From the NCBI GenBank assembly GCA_002470275.1, contig DKNY01000011.1, forward strand, positions 1-25,930: a DNA stretch of 25,930 nt. The letters run 5' to 3'. The notes under the pieces were generated by a model. It searched no databases, was not told the origin of the DNA, and saw nothing but the letters and a program-made list of their open reading frames with translations. The stretch comes from Gammaproteobacteria bacterium UBA7376 (GTDB lineage: Bacteria > Pseudomonadota > Gammaproteobacteria > Pseudomonadales > Azotimanducaceae). The position numbers and the translations under genes are program-made. Positions 6,930-15,427 of the stretch are shown here, in pieces; the first letter of the stretch is position 1; each line of letters begins with the position of its first letter.

Positions 6930-9674
6930 CTACTGCTCAATACGCCCATGGCATTGTTTGTACTTGCGCCCAGAACCACAGGGACACGGTTCGTTGCGCC
7001 CGACCTTGCGCTCCTCCCGGACAAAGGTCGCAGGCTTAGCCCGAGCTGCGTGAGCCTCACGCTCATCTTCTTCCGCGGCACCTGGACTGCTGTGTCGAAA
7101 CTGCATCTTGCGAGCGGCCTCCGCCCGACGTGCCCGCTCCTGGGCCTCAATCTCTTCGGGGCTCTCTATCTGCATGCGCGATAGTGTACGGATAAGGTCG
7201 AACTTGATGTTATGTAGCAGAGTCTGGAACAGCTCAAAGGATTCCCGCTTGAACTCTTGCTTGGGCTGCTTTTGAGCATAGGCCCGCAGGTGAATGCCCT
7301 GTCGCAGTTGGTCCATGGCCGCAAGGTGTTCTTTCCAGCGCTGATCCAGAACCTGCAGCATGATTTGTTTTTCGACCTGGCGAATGTCGATGCCCGAATT
7401 CTGCCAGAGCGCCTGCTTTGCGCTGTACTCCGCTTCGATTTGACCCAGGATTTTTACACTCAGGCCCTCTTCATCCAGGTCTTCGTCCTCGTCCAGCCAC
7501 CGTTGCACGGCCTGCGTACTGCCAAATTCTAGCAGCAGCGCTTGCTCGAGACCGGGAATGTCCCACTGCTCGACCAGAGACTGTGGCGGGATATGACCTT
7601 CAATGAGTGCGTAGACCACCTCCTCCCGCAGGCCCTCTACGGTCTCGCTGATCTCTGGCGCTTCCATCAGCTCTCGTCGTTGCTGGTAAATGACCTGGCG
7701 TTGGTCATTGGATACGTCGTCGTACTCCAGCAAATTCTTACGAATATCGAAGTTATGCCCCTCAACCTTCCGCTGGGCATTCTCAATGGATCGGTTGATC
7801 ATTTTATGCTCTATGGCACCGCCCTCCTCAGAACCGAGGCGCAGCATCATGTTGCGAACCGTATCGGTGACAAAAATTCGCATGAGGTTGTCGTCTAGCG
7901 ATAGATAGAAGCAGCTAGACCCTGGATCGCCTTGCCGGCCCGACCGTCCGCGAAGCTGATTGTCTATACGTCGCGATTCATGACGCTCAGTGCCGATGAT
8001 GTGCAGACCGCCAGCCTTGATCACCGCCGCGTGCCGTTCCTCCCAGGCGCTCTGGGCAGCCTGGATCTGCGCCTCCGAGGCTTCCCCCATTCTTAAGATT
8101 TCGGCTTCGATATTCCCCCCCAGGACAATATCCGTGCCCCGTCCCGCCATATTCGTGGCGATGGTGACCGCTCCCTGACGACCTGCGTCGGCTATGATAT
8201 CCGCCTCGCGTTCGTGCTGCTTGGCATTCAAGACATTGTGCTTAATCGAGCGTTTGTTCAGCTCGGAGGAGAGTAATTCGGAACTCTCTATCGACGCGGT
8301 ACCCACTAAGACAGGCCTGCCATCCGCAATGCACCCTTCAATATCCCTTACGATCGCATCGTACTTTTCGGCCAGACTCAGATACATCTGGTCATTGCGA
8401 TCATCCCTAATCATTGGACGATGCGTGGGAACCACCACCACATCCAGTCCGTAGATTTGTTTGAACTCGAACGCTTCCGTATCGGCGGTACCGGTCATCC
8501 CAGACAACGTCTGATAGAGCCGGAAATAGTTCTGGAAGGTTGTTGAGGCCAGGGTCTGACTCTCGTTTTGAATACGCAGGCCTTCCTTAGCCTCGACGGC
8601 CTGATGAATGCCGTCGGACCATCGCCGCCCGGGCATGGCGCGTCCGGTATGTTCATCAACAATTACCGCCTCGCCGTTGGTGATCATGTAGTGCACGTCA
8701 CGCTTAAAGAGCGCGTGAGCCTTAAGCGCTGCATGAACGTGATGCAGCAGGTTTAAGTTGCCAGAGGAGTAAAGGCTGTCGCCCTCGGCAAGCAGTTCTA
8801 ACTTGATCAGCGCGTCCTCAACCTTCTGATGTCCCAACTCGGTCATCTCTATCTGGCGATTCTTTTCATCCACCATAAAGTCGCCGGTGGCTTCGGGAAC
8901 TTCCTCGCCGAAAACCCTCGGCGTATCGTCAAAGGGCTGCTCACTGAGGGTGGGCACGACTTTGTTAATAATCTGATACAGCCGCGTGCTCTCTTCTGCT
9001 GCACCAGAAATAATCAACGGGGTTCTCGCCTCATCGATGAGGATGGAATCCACCTCATCCACAATGGCGAAATTGAGGTCACGCTGAAGACGATCCTCAA
9101 GGGTAAAGGCCATGTTAGAGCGCAGGTAGTCGAAGCCGAATTCGTTATTGGTGCCGTAGGTTATGTCAGCCGCATACGCGGTTCGCTTTTCTTCTACCGG
9201 CTGCGCAGATTGGATGATCCCGACGGACAGTCCCAGCGCCTCATAAATGGGCGCCATCCATTGAGCATCGCGTTTCGCGAGATAATCGTTGACCGTGACA
9301 ACATGAACCCCCTTCCCTGAGAGCGCGTTAAGGTACGCTGGCAGAGTCGCCATCAAGGTCTTACCCTCACCGGTCCGCATCTCGGCGATTCTGCCCTCAT
9401 GCAGCGTGATGCCACCAATCAGCTGAACGTCGAAGTGGCGCATACCCTTTGTGCGCTTCGCCGCTTCTCTCACCGCAGCAAAGGCTTCAGGCAGCAGATT
9501 ATTCAACGATGCGCCTTCCGCATGCCGGTTTTTTAGGGCCAGGGTCGTCTGGAGCAGGTCGGTTTCGCCATGGAAATCTGGCTCTAGCGCATTGATGGTT
9601 TCCACCACCTTCTGCATACGCTTCAGTTCGCGCGTGTTCTTGGTACCAAATAATCGGGTAAAGAAATTGGCCAT
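6930..9674 (-). CDS. secA: preprotein translocase ATPase SecA
   Basis: The motor that drives unfolded secretory proteins through SecYEG at the inner membrane. At 914 residues it is full length (E. coli 901). Walker A MRTGEGKT lies at residues 99-106 and the Walker B/DEVD box near 205-209. [16 protein letters not shown] and NMAGRGTDI motifs mark the second RecA-like fold. The C-terminal SEC-C zinc motif ([13 protein letters not shown]) that binds SecB is intact. It starts at ATG 9674 with no strong ribosome site. No secM-like gene precedes it; the upstream same-strand gene is the M23 protein, 83 bases away. It is followed closely by argJ. Confidence 0.98.
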   Translation of the reverse strand: MANFFTRLFGTKNTRELKRMQKVVETINALEPDFHGETDLLQTTLALKNRHAEGASLNNLLPEAFAAVREAAKRTKGMRHFDVQLIGGITLHEGRIAEMRTGEGKTLMATLPAYLNALSGKGVHVVTVNDYLAKRDAQWMAPIYEALGLSVGIIQSAQPVEEKRTAYAADITYGTNNEFGFDYLRSNMAFTLEDRLQRDLNFAIVDEVDSILIDEARTPLIISGAAEESTRLYQIINKVVPTLSEQPFDDTPRVFGEEVPEATGDFMVDEKNRQIEMTELGHQKVEDALIKLELLAEGDSLYSSGNLNLLHHVHAALKAHALFKRDVHYMITNGEAVIVDEHTGRAMPGRRWSDGIHQAVEAKEGLRIQNESQTLASTTFQNYFRLYQTLSGMTGTADTEAFEFKQIYGLDVVVVPTHRPMIRDDRNDQMYLSLAEKYDAIVRDIEGCIADGRPVLVGTASIESSELLSSELNKRSIKHNVLNAKQHEREADIIADAGRQGAVTIATNMAGRGTDIVLGGNIEAEILRMGEASEAQIQAAQSAWEERHAAVIKAGGLHIIGTERHESRRIDNQLRGRSGRQGDPGSSCFYLSLDDNLMRIFVTDTVRNMMLRLGSEEGGAIEHKMINRSIENAQRKVEGHNFDIRKNLLEYDDVSNDQRQVIYQQRRELMEAPEISETVEGLREEVVYALIEGHIPPQSLVEQWDIPGLEQALLLEFGSTQAVQRWLDEDEDLDEEGLSVKILGQIEAEYSAKQALWQNSGIDIRQVEKQIMLQVLDQRWKEHLAAMDQLRQGIHLRAYAQKQPKQEFKRESFELFQTLLHNIKFDLIRTLSRMQIESPEEIEAQERARRAEAARKMQFRHSSPGAAEEDEREAHAARAKPATFVREERKVGRNEPCPCGSGRKYKQCHGRIEQ

Positions 9675-9686
9675 GATCTACTGGTC

Positions 9687-9709
9687 TGCCGCAGGGGAGC
9701 GGCATTGTA
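9687..9709 (-). promoter_or_regulatory. possible secA promoter -10 and leader stem-loop
   Basis: On the minus strand TACAAT (9709-9704) resembles a -10 box, with only a poor -35 (TGTAGA, 3 of 6) 17 bases upstream. Directly after it, TGCCGC-TCCCCT-GCGGCA (9704-9687) makes a perfect 6-bp hairpin ending 12 bases before the secA ATG. There is no T run, so it is not a typical terminator. It might shape secA translation or messenger stability. The hairpin is seen; its function is a guess. Confidence 0.3.
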
Positions 9710-9757
9710 GCGTTACCCGGGTGATATCTACAGCCGCCCGGCCGATTCTAAAATGCC

Positions 9758-10681
9758 TTAGCCGGACGCGACTTGTGCATTGTCTACGTACGGTCGAGGA
9801 TCGACGGGCCTCCCATTTTTCAACACTTCAAAATGGACGTGGGGGCCGGTAGAACGACCGCTGCTTCCCATCTTACCGATCACGTCACCGCGTTTAACGG
9901 CCTGCCCTGCCTTCACCACAAGGCTGTCGTGATGGCCATAGCGCGTCACAATGCTGTTGCCGTGATTTATTTCAATCAGGTTGCCGTAACCATCTCGCCG
10001 ACCGGCAAAGGTCACGACTCCGCTGGCTACAGCAACCACATCGGATCCCTTTCTCCCGGCAAAATCCATCCCTTCATGCCAGGCTCTTCTGCCAGAAATC
10101 GGATCCGTGCGTTCCCCAAAGGGGGACGACATCCAGCCCTTGGTGATGGGCCTGCCAGCAGGTGTTGCGGCAGCGCCCTGATAAAGATTCAACAGCACCT
10201 GGTCCAGGATGCCGAGCTCGGTTTCGCGCCGCTCCAGACGCTGGGAAAGGAGAGATAGCTGCTGGTCTAGCTCAACCCGACTGGCGCTCAGGGTGCCCGC
10301 GATCTCGGGACCCCCTTGGGCTGGCAGCGCATCAAAGTTAAATTCTTCGTCCTCCAGACCCGTCGTCTTCTGCATATGTGAGGCTAAGGCCTCCATGCGC
10401 CACAACCGTGCCTGCATTTCTGCAATTTGACGACCCACCGCCTGACTGTAGGCGATCGACTTGTTCTGTAGATTGGAAACAACCTCTTTTTGATCAGAGA
10501 GTTGGGCGCGCCAACTGGCGATGACCGCGGCATCAACAAAATCTGCCTGCTTCAGGAAGAAGCCCGCAGACACCAGCCCAACGATCAGAGTGACAATACA
10601 AGCCCCCCCAAGCCACAACTGACCCTTGGTCAGCGAGACGTTCTGCGTCTTCCCGTTGTGTCCAACAATGATTAGTCTCAT
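9758..10681 (-). CDS. M23 (LytM-domain) envelope metallopeptidase or activator
   Basis: A 307-residue inner-membrane-anchored protein facing the periplasm. A short cytoplasmic start (MRLIIVGHNGKTQNVSL) is followed by one membrane helix (about residues 22-43), a coiled-coil region (about 58-160) and a C-terminal M23 domain. The zinc ligands expected of active enzymes are present: His202 and Asp206 (HEGMD), and His281/His283 (HVHFEV). It is therefore probably a real peptidoglycan endopeptidase rather than a degenerate EnvC-like activator. I prefer ATG 10681 over ATG 10759, whose extra 26 residues would come before the membrane anchor and look non-coding. In Pseudomonas the same gene sits between dciA and secA. 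The exact cross-link cut is unknown. Confidence 0.9.
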   Translation of the reverse strand: MRLIIVGHNGKTQNVSLTKGQLWLGGACIVTLIVGLVSAGFFLKQADFVDAAVIASWRAQLSDQKEVVSNLQNKSIAYSQAVGRQIAEMQARLWRMEALASHMQKTTGLEDEEFNFDALPAQGGPEIAGTLSASRVELDQQLSLLSQRLERRETELGILDQVLLNLYQGAAATPAGRPITKGWMSSPFGERTDPISGRRAWHEGMDFAGRKGSDVVAVASGVVTFAGRRDGYGNLIEINHGNSIVTRYGHHDSLVVKAGQAVKRGDVIGKMGSSGRSTGPHVHFEVLKNGRPVDPRPYVDNAQVASG

Positions 10682-10775
10682 AGGCGCGCTTTTGCTCTCA
10701 TGTGAGGGACGATAGCAAAAAGTCGGTAGACAAGGAATTATCTTTAGCGCCCGTCGCATGGATTACGGGGTGGAC

Positions 10776-10810
10776 TAAAATGATGGAGTGGGGTTTCGCC
10801 CCAGGGAGAG
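10776..10810 (+). promoter_or_regulatory. possible dciA promoter -10 and ribosome site
   Basis: TAAAAT (10776-10781) is a good -10 match with a weak -35 (GTCGCA) 17 bases upstream. A short GGGG-TTTCG-CCCC stem (10790-10802) precedes AGGGAGAGG (10803-10811). That ribosome site favours the ATG at 10814 over the GTG at 10811. Confidence 0.3.
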
Positions 10811-10813
10811 GTG

Positions 10814-11131
10814 ATGCGAGCCAAAGACATTGACGACTTGCTCCGCAACAAAGAGGGCCATCGATCAAGCCTCCAGCGGCTTCTGGGCCACGCAGAGAAT
10901 CTTCGTACCTGGACCGCCGAGCTGCGCGCCGTCCTGGATGACGAGCTGCGGTTTCATGTTGAGGTTGGCAATATTAAGGGGGAGGTCCTTTTCCTTATTT
11001 GTCGCAATGCCGCCGTTGCCACGCGCCTGCGCTTTCAAAGTGAGGACATCATCTCCCGGCTTAAACCGCTTCAGACCTTTCAAAGCGTGACGCGCATCTC
11101 AGTAAAAGTTGCGGATACGTCAACCCCGTAG
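10814..11131 (+). CDS. dciA: DciA-type helicase loader (DUF721)
   Basis: A 105-residue DUF721 protein. DciA is the ancestral loader of the replicative helicase DnaB in bacteria lacking DnaC. In Pseudomonas aeruginosa it lies in the same place, between lpxC and the M23 gene. Family features include an N-terminal helical stretch with a repeated Leu pattern (DIDDLLRNKE, LQRLLGHAENL). These precede the KH-like alpha/beta core (VLFLICRNAAVATRLRFQSEDIISRLKPL) and the strand ISVKVAD. A GTG three bases upstream (10811) is in frame, but the spacing from AGGGAG favours the ATG. The gene is convergent with lpxC and divergent from the M23 gene. Its presence predicts that this organism uses DciA rather than DnaC. 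Confidence 0.85.
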   Translation: MRAKDIDDLLRNKEGHRSSLQRLLGHAENLRTWTAELRAVLDDELRFHVEVGNIKGEVLFLICRNAAVATRLRFQSEDIISRLKPLQTFQSVTRISVKVADTSTP

Positions 11132-11167
11132 TCCGCATTCCGGTGTGCTGATGGTCACGGACGGAGC

Positions 11168-12100
11168 TTAATGCACCTCGATTTCAGCTTCTGAATGCCG
11201 AAAGCTAGGCGGTAAGGATGCTTCGTCATCAAAGCTGATGATCTCGAATGCCTCGGGCGTTGCGAGCAGTTTCCGCAACAGGCCGTTATTGGTCCCGTGT
11301 CCAGACTTGTAGCCTTTAAACCACCCAATAAGGCTGTATCTGAGCAGATACAGGTCCCCTACCGCATCCAAAATTTTGTGCTTCACAAATTCATCGGCCA
11401 CTCGCAGGCCTTCCGTATTTAAAATTTTGGACTCGTCCAGAACAACCGCATTATCCAAACTGCCACCCTGAGCCAAATTCAGCATCTTGAGCCGCTCGTA
11501 ATCCGCCAAAAATCCGAAGGTCCTAGCTCGGCTGATCTCTTTGAGGAAGCTGACGGAGGTACATTCAATACAGGCGCGATGTTCATGCGCTGCGAAAACT
11601 GGGTGGTCATAGTCCAAGGTATAGCTGAGCTTGAAGCCGTCGAAGGGTTCAAGCGATGCCTCAGCGCCATCCAGCTCGATCTGCACGGGTTTCACTATTC
11701 TTAAAAATTTTTTGAGGTTGGGTTGGCCCTCAATACCCGCAGATTGAAGCAGGAACACAAAGGGGGCTGCACTACCATCCATAATGGGGAGTTCTGGACC
11801 GTCTATTTCCACCGTTACGTTATCTACGCCCAATCCCGCCAGCGCAGACATAAGGTGCTCAATGGTGGATACCTGGACACCGCCGCTCTCCAGGGTCGTC
11901 GCCATTCTGGTATCTCCGACGGTCATGGCGCAGGCCCTCAAATCTACTGGCTGGGATAAATCCGTTCGCCGAAAGACGATACCCGCATCCGCTGCTGCTG
12001 GGTGCAGCGTTAGATTGACCTTTTTTCCGGAATGCAAAGCAACGCCCGATGCCTTGATCGTGTTTTTGATTGTTCGCTGAAAATTCGCTTTGTTGATCAA
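11168..12100 (-). CDS. lpxC: UDP-3-O-acyl-N-acetylglucosamine deacetylase
   Basis: The zinc enzyme for the committed step of lipid A synthesis, removing acetate from UDP-3-O-acyl-GlcNAc. At 310 residues it is typical (E. coli 305). The zinc ligands are His82, His241 and Asp245. The catalytic Glu81 (STIEHLMSA) and His268 (KSGHGTNN) are present, and the N-terminal TIKNTIKASGVALHSGK is classic. The start is TTG at 12100. No ATG is near, and GGGGGT sits just upstream, so a weak start codon may limit expression. It follows ftsZ after 175 bases, as in Pseudomonas and E. coli, and probably has its own promoter in that gap. Confidence 0.97.
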   Translation of the reverse strand: MINKANFQRTIKNTIKASGVALHSGKKVNLTLHPAAADAGIVFRRTDLSQPVDLRACAMTVGDTRMATTLESGGVQVSTIEHLMSALAGLGVDNVTVEIDGPELPIMDGSAAPFVFLLQSAGIEGQPNLKKFLRIVKPVQIELDGAEASLEPFDGFKLSYTLDYDHPVFAAHEHRACIECTSVSFLKEISRARTFGFLADYERLKMLNLAQGGSLDNAVVLDESKILNTEGLRVADEFVKHKILDAVGDLYLLRYSLIGWFKGYKSGHGTNNGLLRKLLATPEAFEIISFDDEASLPPSFRHSEAEIEVH

Positions 12101-12194
12101 AATACCCCCAACGCGCTCGCCCGAGCAGAGTTATTTTTATTTGCGTGCCCGTGAAGAACGCCCAGGGGTTTAACGCTTGAGATTCTGAACGTTC

Positions 12195-12215
12195 GGGCAC
12201 CTAGCAGGTGTGCCC
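12195..12215 (-). terminator. hairpin in the ftsZ-lpxC spacer
   Basis: About 60 bases after the ftsZ stop, CACCT/AGGTG with flanking GGG/CCC forms a bulged stem with a 3-base loop. No T run follows on the minus strand, so it may be an RNA-processing or partial termination site rather than a full intrinsic terminator. Confidence 0.25.
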
Positions 12216-12275
12216 CAACGCGCGCGCTCAACGTCCCCTCTGGGCGCCCGTGGCCCTGTCAGAAGCTTGCTTGCC

Positions 12276-13421
12276 TCAGTCCGCTTGACGCCTCAGAAAG
12301 GCAGGAACATCGAGGTACTCAATCTCTTTGTCACTGGCTTCCGCCGCTGGCCTATCAGCATTGGCCATCTGCCTGCGCTTGAAGGTCGGTGATTCCAATT
12401 CTGGAAAGTTGGTATTCCCCGCAAGCGCCGCTCGAGTGACTGCATTTTCAATCGCCAGCTTTGGTTTTGAAGCGGCACCGAGCCCCGTAGCAACCACGGT
12501 CACCATCAGCTCATCTCCCAGAGACTCGTCGATGACGGTTCCGATTACCACGGTAGCGTTAGCGGAGGAAAACTCACTGACGCTTCGACCCACTGCGCTA
12601 AATTCGCCCATGCTCAAACCGCTACCGCCGGTCACGTTGACCAAGATGCCGCGCGCGCCATCTAAATCAATATCCTCCAGCAGGGGGGAGCGGATGGCGA
12701 ACTCAGCGGCTTGTCGTGCTCTGTCGGGCCCGCTGGCGCGTCCCGTGCCCATCATTGCAGCACCCATCTCAGACATGACAGTTCGCACATCTGCAAAGTC
12801 CACATTGATAATGCCCGGGCGGATGATCAAGTCGGCAATACCCTTGACGGCACCCAACAGGACATCGTTGGCCGTGCTAAATGCATCAAGCAATGATGTT
12901 TCTTCGCCCAATACGGCAAGAAGTTTTTCGTTAGGAATCGTAATCAGAGAATCCACGTGCTGAGCGAGCTCCGCTATACCTTGGTCGGCCTTATCTGCTC
13001 TGCGCTCAAAATCGAAAGGACGCGTCACCACCGCAACGGTCAGGATACCCAGTTCCTTGGCCACCTCTGCGACGACTGGCGCTGCACCCGTTCCGGTACC
13101 GCCACCCATGCCTGCCGTAATAAAGATCATATCCGAGCCATTGATCAACTCGGCAATGCGATCTCGATCTTCTAACGCCGCCGCTCGACCAATCTCTGGA
13201 TTAGCTCCTGCACCTAGACCCTTGGTAATTCCGCCACCGATTTGCAGCGTCGTTGGCGCTCCGAGGCCCTTGAGCGCCTGAGCGTCGGTATTGGTCGCGA
13301 TAAAGTCGACGCCTTCGACCTTATGTTCCAACATGTGTTTGACGGCATTGCCGCCACCGCCGCCGACACCGACGACCTTTATCACCGCGTTTTGCGGTGC
13401 TCCATCCACTAGTTCAAACAT
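12276..13421 (-). CDS. ftsZ: cell division GTPase FtsZ
   Basis: The tubulin-like GTPase that forms the division ring. At 381 residues it is standard. The N-terminal GVGGGGGNAV loop (residues 18-27) and the tubulin signature GGGTGTG (106-112) bind GTP. The T7 loop around NVDFADVRTVM supplies the catalytic acid across the subunit interface. The last residues, LDVPAFLRRQAD (370-381), are the conserved tail bound by FtsA and ZipA. A good AGGAGA ribosome site lies before the ATG, 12 bases after ftsA, as expected for the most highly made protein of the cluster. Confidence 0.98.
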   Translation of the reverse strand: MFELVDGAPQNAVIKVVGVGGGGGNAVKHMLEHKVEGVDFIATNTDAQALKGLGAPTTLQIGGGITKGLGAGANPEIGRAAALEDRDRIAELINGSDMIFITAGMGGGTGTGAAPVVAEVAKELGILTVAVVTRPFDFERRADKADQGIAELAQHVDSLITIPNEKLLAVLGEETSLLDAFSTANDVLLGAVKGIADLIIRPGIINVDFADVRTVMSEMGAAMMGTGRASGPDRARQAAEFAIRSPLLEDIDLDGARGILVNVTGGSGLSMGEFSAVGRSVSEFSSANATVVIGTVIDESLGDELMVTVVATGLGAASKPKLAIENAVTRAALAGNTNFPELESPTFKRRQMANADRPAAEASDKEIEYLDVPAFLRRQAD

Positions 13422-13433
13422 CGTCTTCTCCTG

Positions 13434-14663
13434 CTAGAAGTTGTCTCGAAACCAATTGCTAATGCTGGAAAACACGCTGCTCTTACGGCCGCTGTGCTTT
13501 CCAGATCGCTCTTTTTCGCGACTTAACCCGAATTGCAACAGCCCAACGCTCGTTGCATATACGGGGTTCCTTACGATGTCCTTCAAACCAGCCACATTGC
13601 GTGGCGCCCCCAAACTAACCGGCATGTGGAAGATTTCTTCCGCAAGCTCGATCAAACCTTCCATCTTCGAGCCGCCCCCGGTGAGGACGATGCCCGCTGC
13701 GACTACATCCTCGAACCCGCTTCGGCGCAGTTCTGCCTGGATGAGTCTAAATAACTCGTCGTACCGAGGCTCCACCACTTCTGCGAGGGTTTGACGAGAG
13801 AGCTCTCTCTCGGGCTTATCGCCCACCCCTGGTACTTTTATAACTTCATCAGCTTTTGCGAGCTGAGTCAAAGCGCAAGCATACCTTATTTTTATTTCTT
13901 CTGCGTTTTGAGTTGGCGTGCGTAACGCCATGGCGATGTCGTTTGTGACCTGATCTCCAGCGATTGGGATAACGGCCGTGTGGCGAATCGCCCCATCCGT
14001 AAACACAGCGATGTCCGTCGTTCCGCCTCCAATATCTACCAGGCATACGCCGAGGTTTCGTTCATCATCGCTGAGGACCGAATAACTAGAGGCCAGCTGC
14101 TCGAGAATAATGTCGTTAACATGGAGCCCGCAGCGCTCGATGCACTTTTCGATATTTTGTGCAGCGTTGACGGCACAGGTCACCATATGAACCTTGGCTT
14201 CAAGGCGTACGCCCGACATACCCAGCGGGTCCTTGACGCCGCCCTGAGTGTCGATAATGAATTCCTGAGGCAGCACGTGGAGGATTTTCTGGTCCGCCGG
14301 TATGGCCATGGCTTTGGCTGCATCAATGACCCGGTAAATATCGTGGGCAAGCACCTCTCGATCCTTGATCGCCACGATGCCGTGGGAGTTCAGACTGCGA
14401 ATATGGTTGCCGGCGATGCCCGCATACACGGAATCTATTTCCACGCCAGCCATCAGCTCCGCTTCTTGAACGGCGCGCTGGATCGACTGAACCGTCGATT
14501 CAATATTCACGACCACACCCTTTTTCAGGCCGCGGCTTTGGTGGGTACCGATGCCAACGATTTCCAGGGCATCGCCCGGTCCTAGATTCGCCACGATGGC
14601 GGCAATTTTATTTGTTCCAATATCCAGGGCGACGATTCTTCGCAGTTGGGGTTCAAGAGCCAT
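13434..14663 (-). CDS. ftsA: cell division protein FtsA
   Basis: An actin-like ATPase that ties FtsZ filaments to the inner membrane and recruits later division proteins. In its 409 residues the ATP-binding phosphate-1 loop is ALDIGTNKIAAI (12-23), phosphate-2 is VDIGGGTTDIAV (209-220), and GIVLTGGGSKMEG is the adenosine motif. The C-terminal amphipathic membrane helix SSISNWFRDNF (399-409) is intact. The ATG is two bases after the ftsQ stop, with no strong ribosome site of its own, so coupling to ftsQ is likely. Confidence 0.97.
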   Translation of the reverse strand: MALEPQLRRIVALDIGTNKIAAIVANLGPGDALEIVGIGTHQSRGLKKGVVVNIESTVQSIQRAVQEAELMAGVEIDSVYAGIAGNHIRSLNSHGIVAIKDREVLAHDIYRVIDAAKAMAIPADQKILHVLPQEFIIDTQGGVKDPLGMSGVRLEAKVHMVTCAVNAAQNIEKCIERCGLHVNDIILEQLASSYSVLSDDERNLGVCLVDIGGGTTDIAVFTDGAIRHTAVIPIAGDQVTNDIAMALRTPTQNAEEIKIRYACALTQLAKADEVIKVPGVGDKPERELSRQTLAEVVEPRYDELFRLIQAELRRSGFEDVVAAGIVLTGGGSKMEGLIELAEEIFHMPVSLGAPRNVAGLKDIVRNPVYATSVGLLQFGLSREKERSGKHSGRKSSVFSSISNWFRDNF

Positions 14664-14665
14664 AT

Positions 14666-15427
14666 CTAAATCTCAGGTTCATTAGGTTGTTCGGGGTTAA
14701 GACGAGCCGCCAGCTCAAGGCGATTCAATGGCGCAGCCAGAGGTTCTGACGTCTCCTGATCAGTGAAAAACCGCACCGCTATGCCGCTCGTATAGCGAGC
14801 GTCCACATAGTCAATGGCGGCGACACGATGGCCCAAGGTTTGTTGATGGCTACGCAAAAAACGATGCATGCGCTCGGTGATCCGCTCCGCGCCTAACTGG
14901 AGGCGCATGCCCGACGCAAACTGAAGCCGCCATTCGCCGCGCGCTGATTCAGCAAGATAAACGATACGCAGGTCCTGACGTTCGGCCAATTGCTGCAGCA
15001 GACGAAATACCTCCATAGTCTGCTGTGGCGAGCTGATGCCCGAATTGAGATGGGGCAGGTTCGGGTAATCATCCGGCAAGGCCAGTTCGCTGCCGTCGGC
15101 AGCAAGGTAGGCGCCCTCGCCCCAACGTGCGACGGGTCTTACCTTGGTGACGCTGACCACGATCTTATTCGGCCAGCGTCGCCGCAAATCGACGTTACGC
15201 GGCCACCCCATAGACTGCAGCCGTTCATGCAGCTGAGTGAGGTTCGTACTGAGAATGCCCTGAAGGGACGTTTGACCCAGAGCATCGCGTATCTGATTGC
15301 GCTCGGCCTCGGTTACCTCGCCGGTTACCACAATGGTCGCGATAGGACGATCTAGCAACCGCCATGCGATCGGCAACGAGAGCACGCCTAGCAGCAGCAG
15401 GGTCAAACCCAGCACACGCCTAATCAT
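14666..15427 (-). CDS. ftsQ: cell division protein FtsQ
   Basis: A bitopic division protein that forms the FtsQLB complex and regulates septal synthesis. Its 253 residues comprise a short cytoplasmic start (MIRRV), one membrane helix (about residues 5-24) and a POTRA domain beginning at IATIVVTGEVTEAER. The FtsQ beta domain follows, with WPNKIVVSVTKVRPVARWGEGAYLAADG, a well-conserved FtsQ stretch. The ATG at 15427 lies inside the last codons of murC (8-base overlap ATGATTAG), with GAGAGGT upstream. In most relatives ddl (and sometimes murB) comes just before this gene; here murC does. Confidence 0.95.
   Translation of the reverse strand: MIRRVLGLTLLLLGVLSLPIAWRLLDRPIATIVVTGEVTEAERNQIRDALGQTSLQGILSTNLTQLHERLQSMGWPRNVDLRRRWPNKIVVSVTKVRPVARWGEGAYLAADGSELALPDDYPNLPHLNSGISSPQQTMEVFRLLQQLAERQDLRIVYLAESARGEWRLQFASGMRLQLGAERITERMHRFLRSHQQTLGHRVAAIDYVDARYTSGIAVRFFTDQETSEPLAAPLNRLELAARLNPEQPNEPEI

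Noticed and set aside
8829..9320. 163-codon open frame on the plus strand
   Set aside because: Antisense to the conserved ATPase part of secA; no family features.
12328..12963. 211-codon open frame on the plus strand, Ser/Ala/Pro-rich
   Set aside because: Mirror frame of ftsZ; composition is that of an antisense shadow.
13980..14585. 201-codon open frame on the plus strand
   Set aside because: It lies wholly inside ftsA on the opposite strand, has no recognisable motifs, and ftsA is certain.
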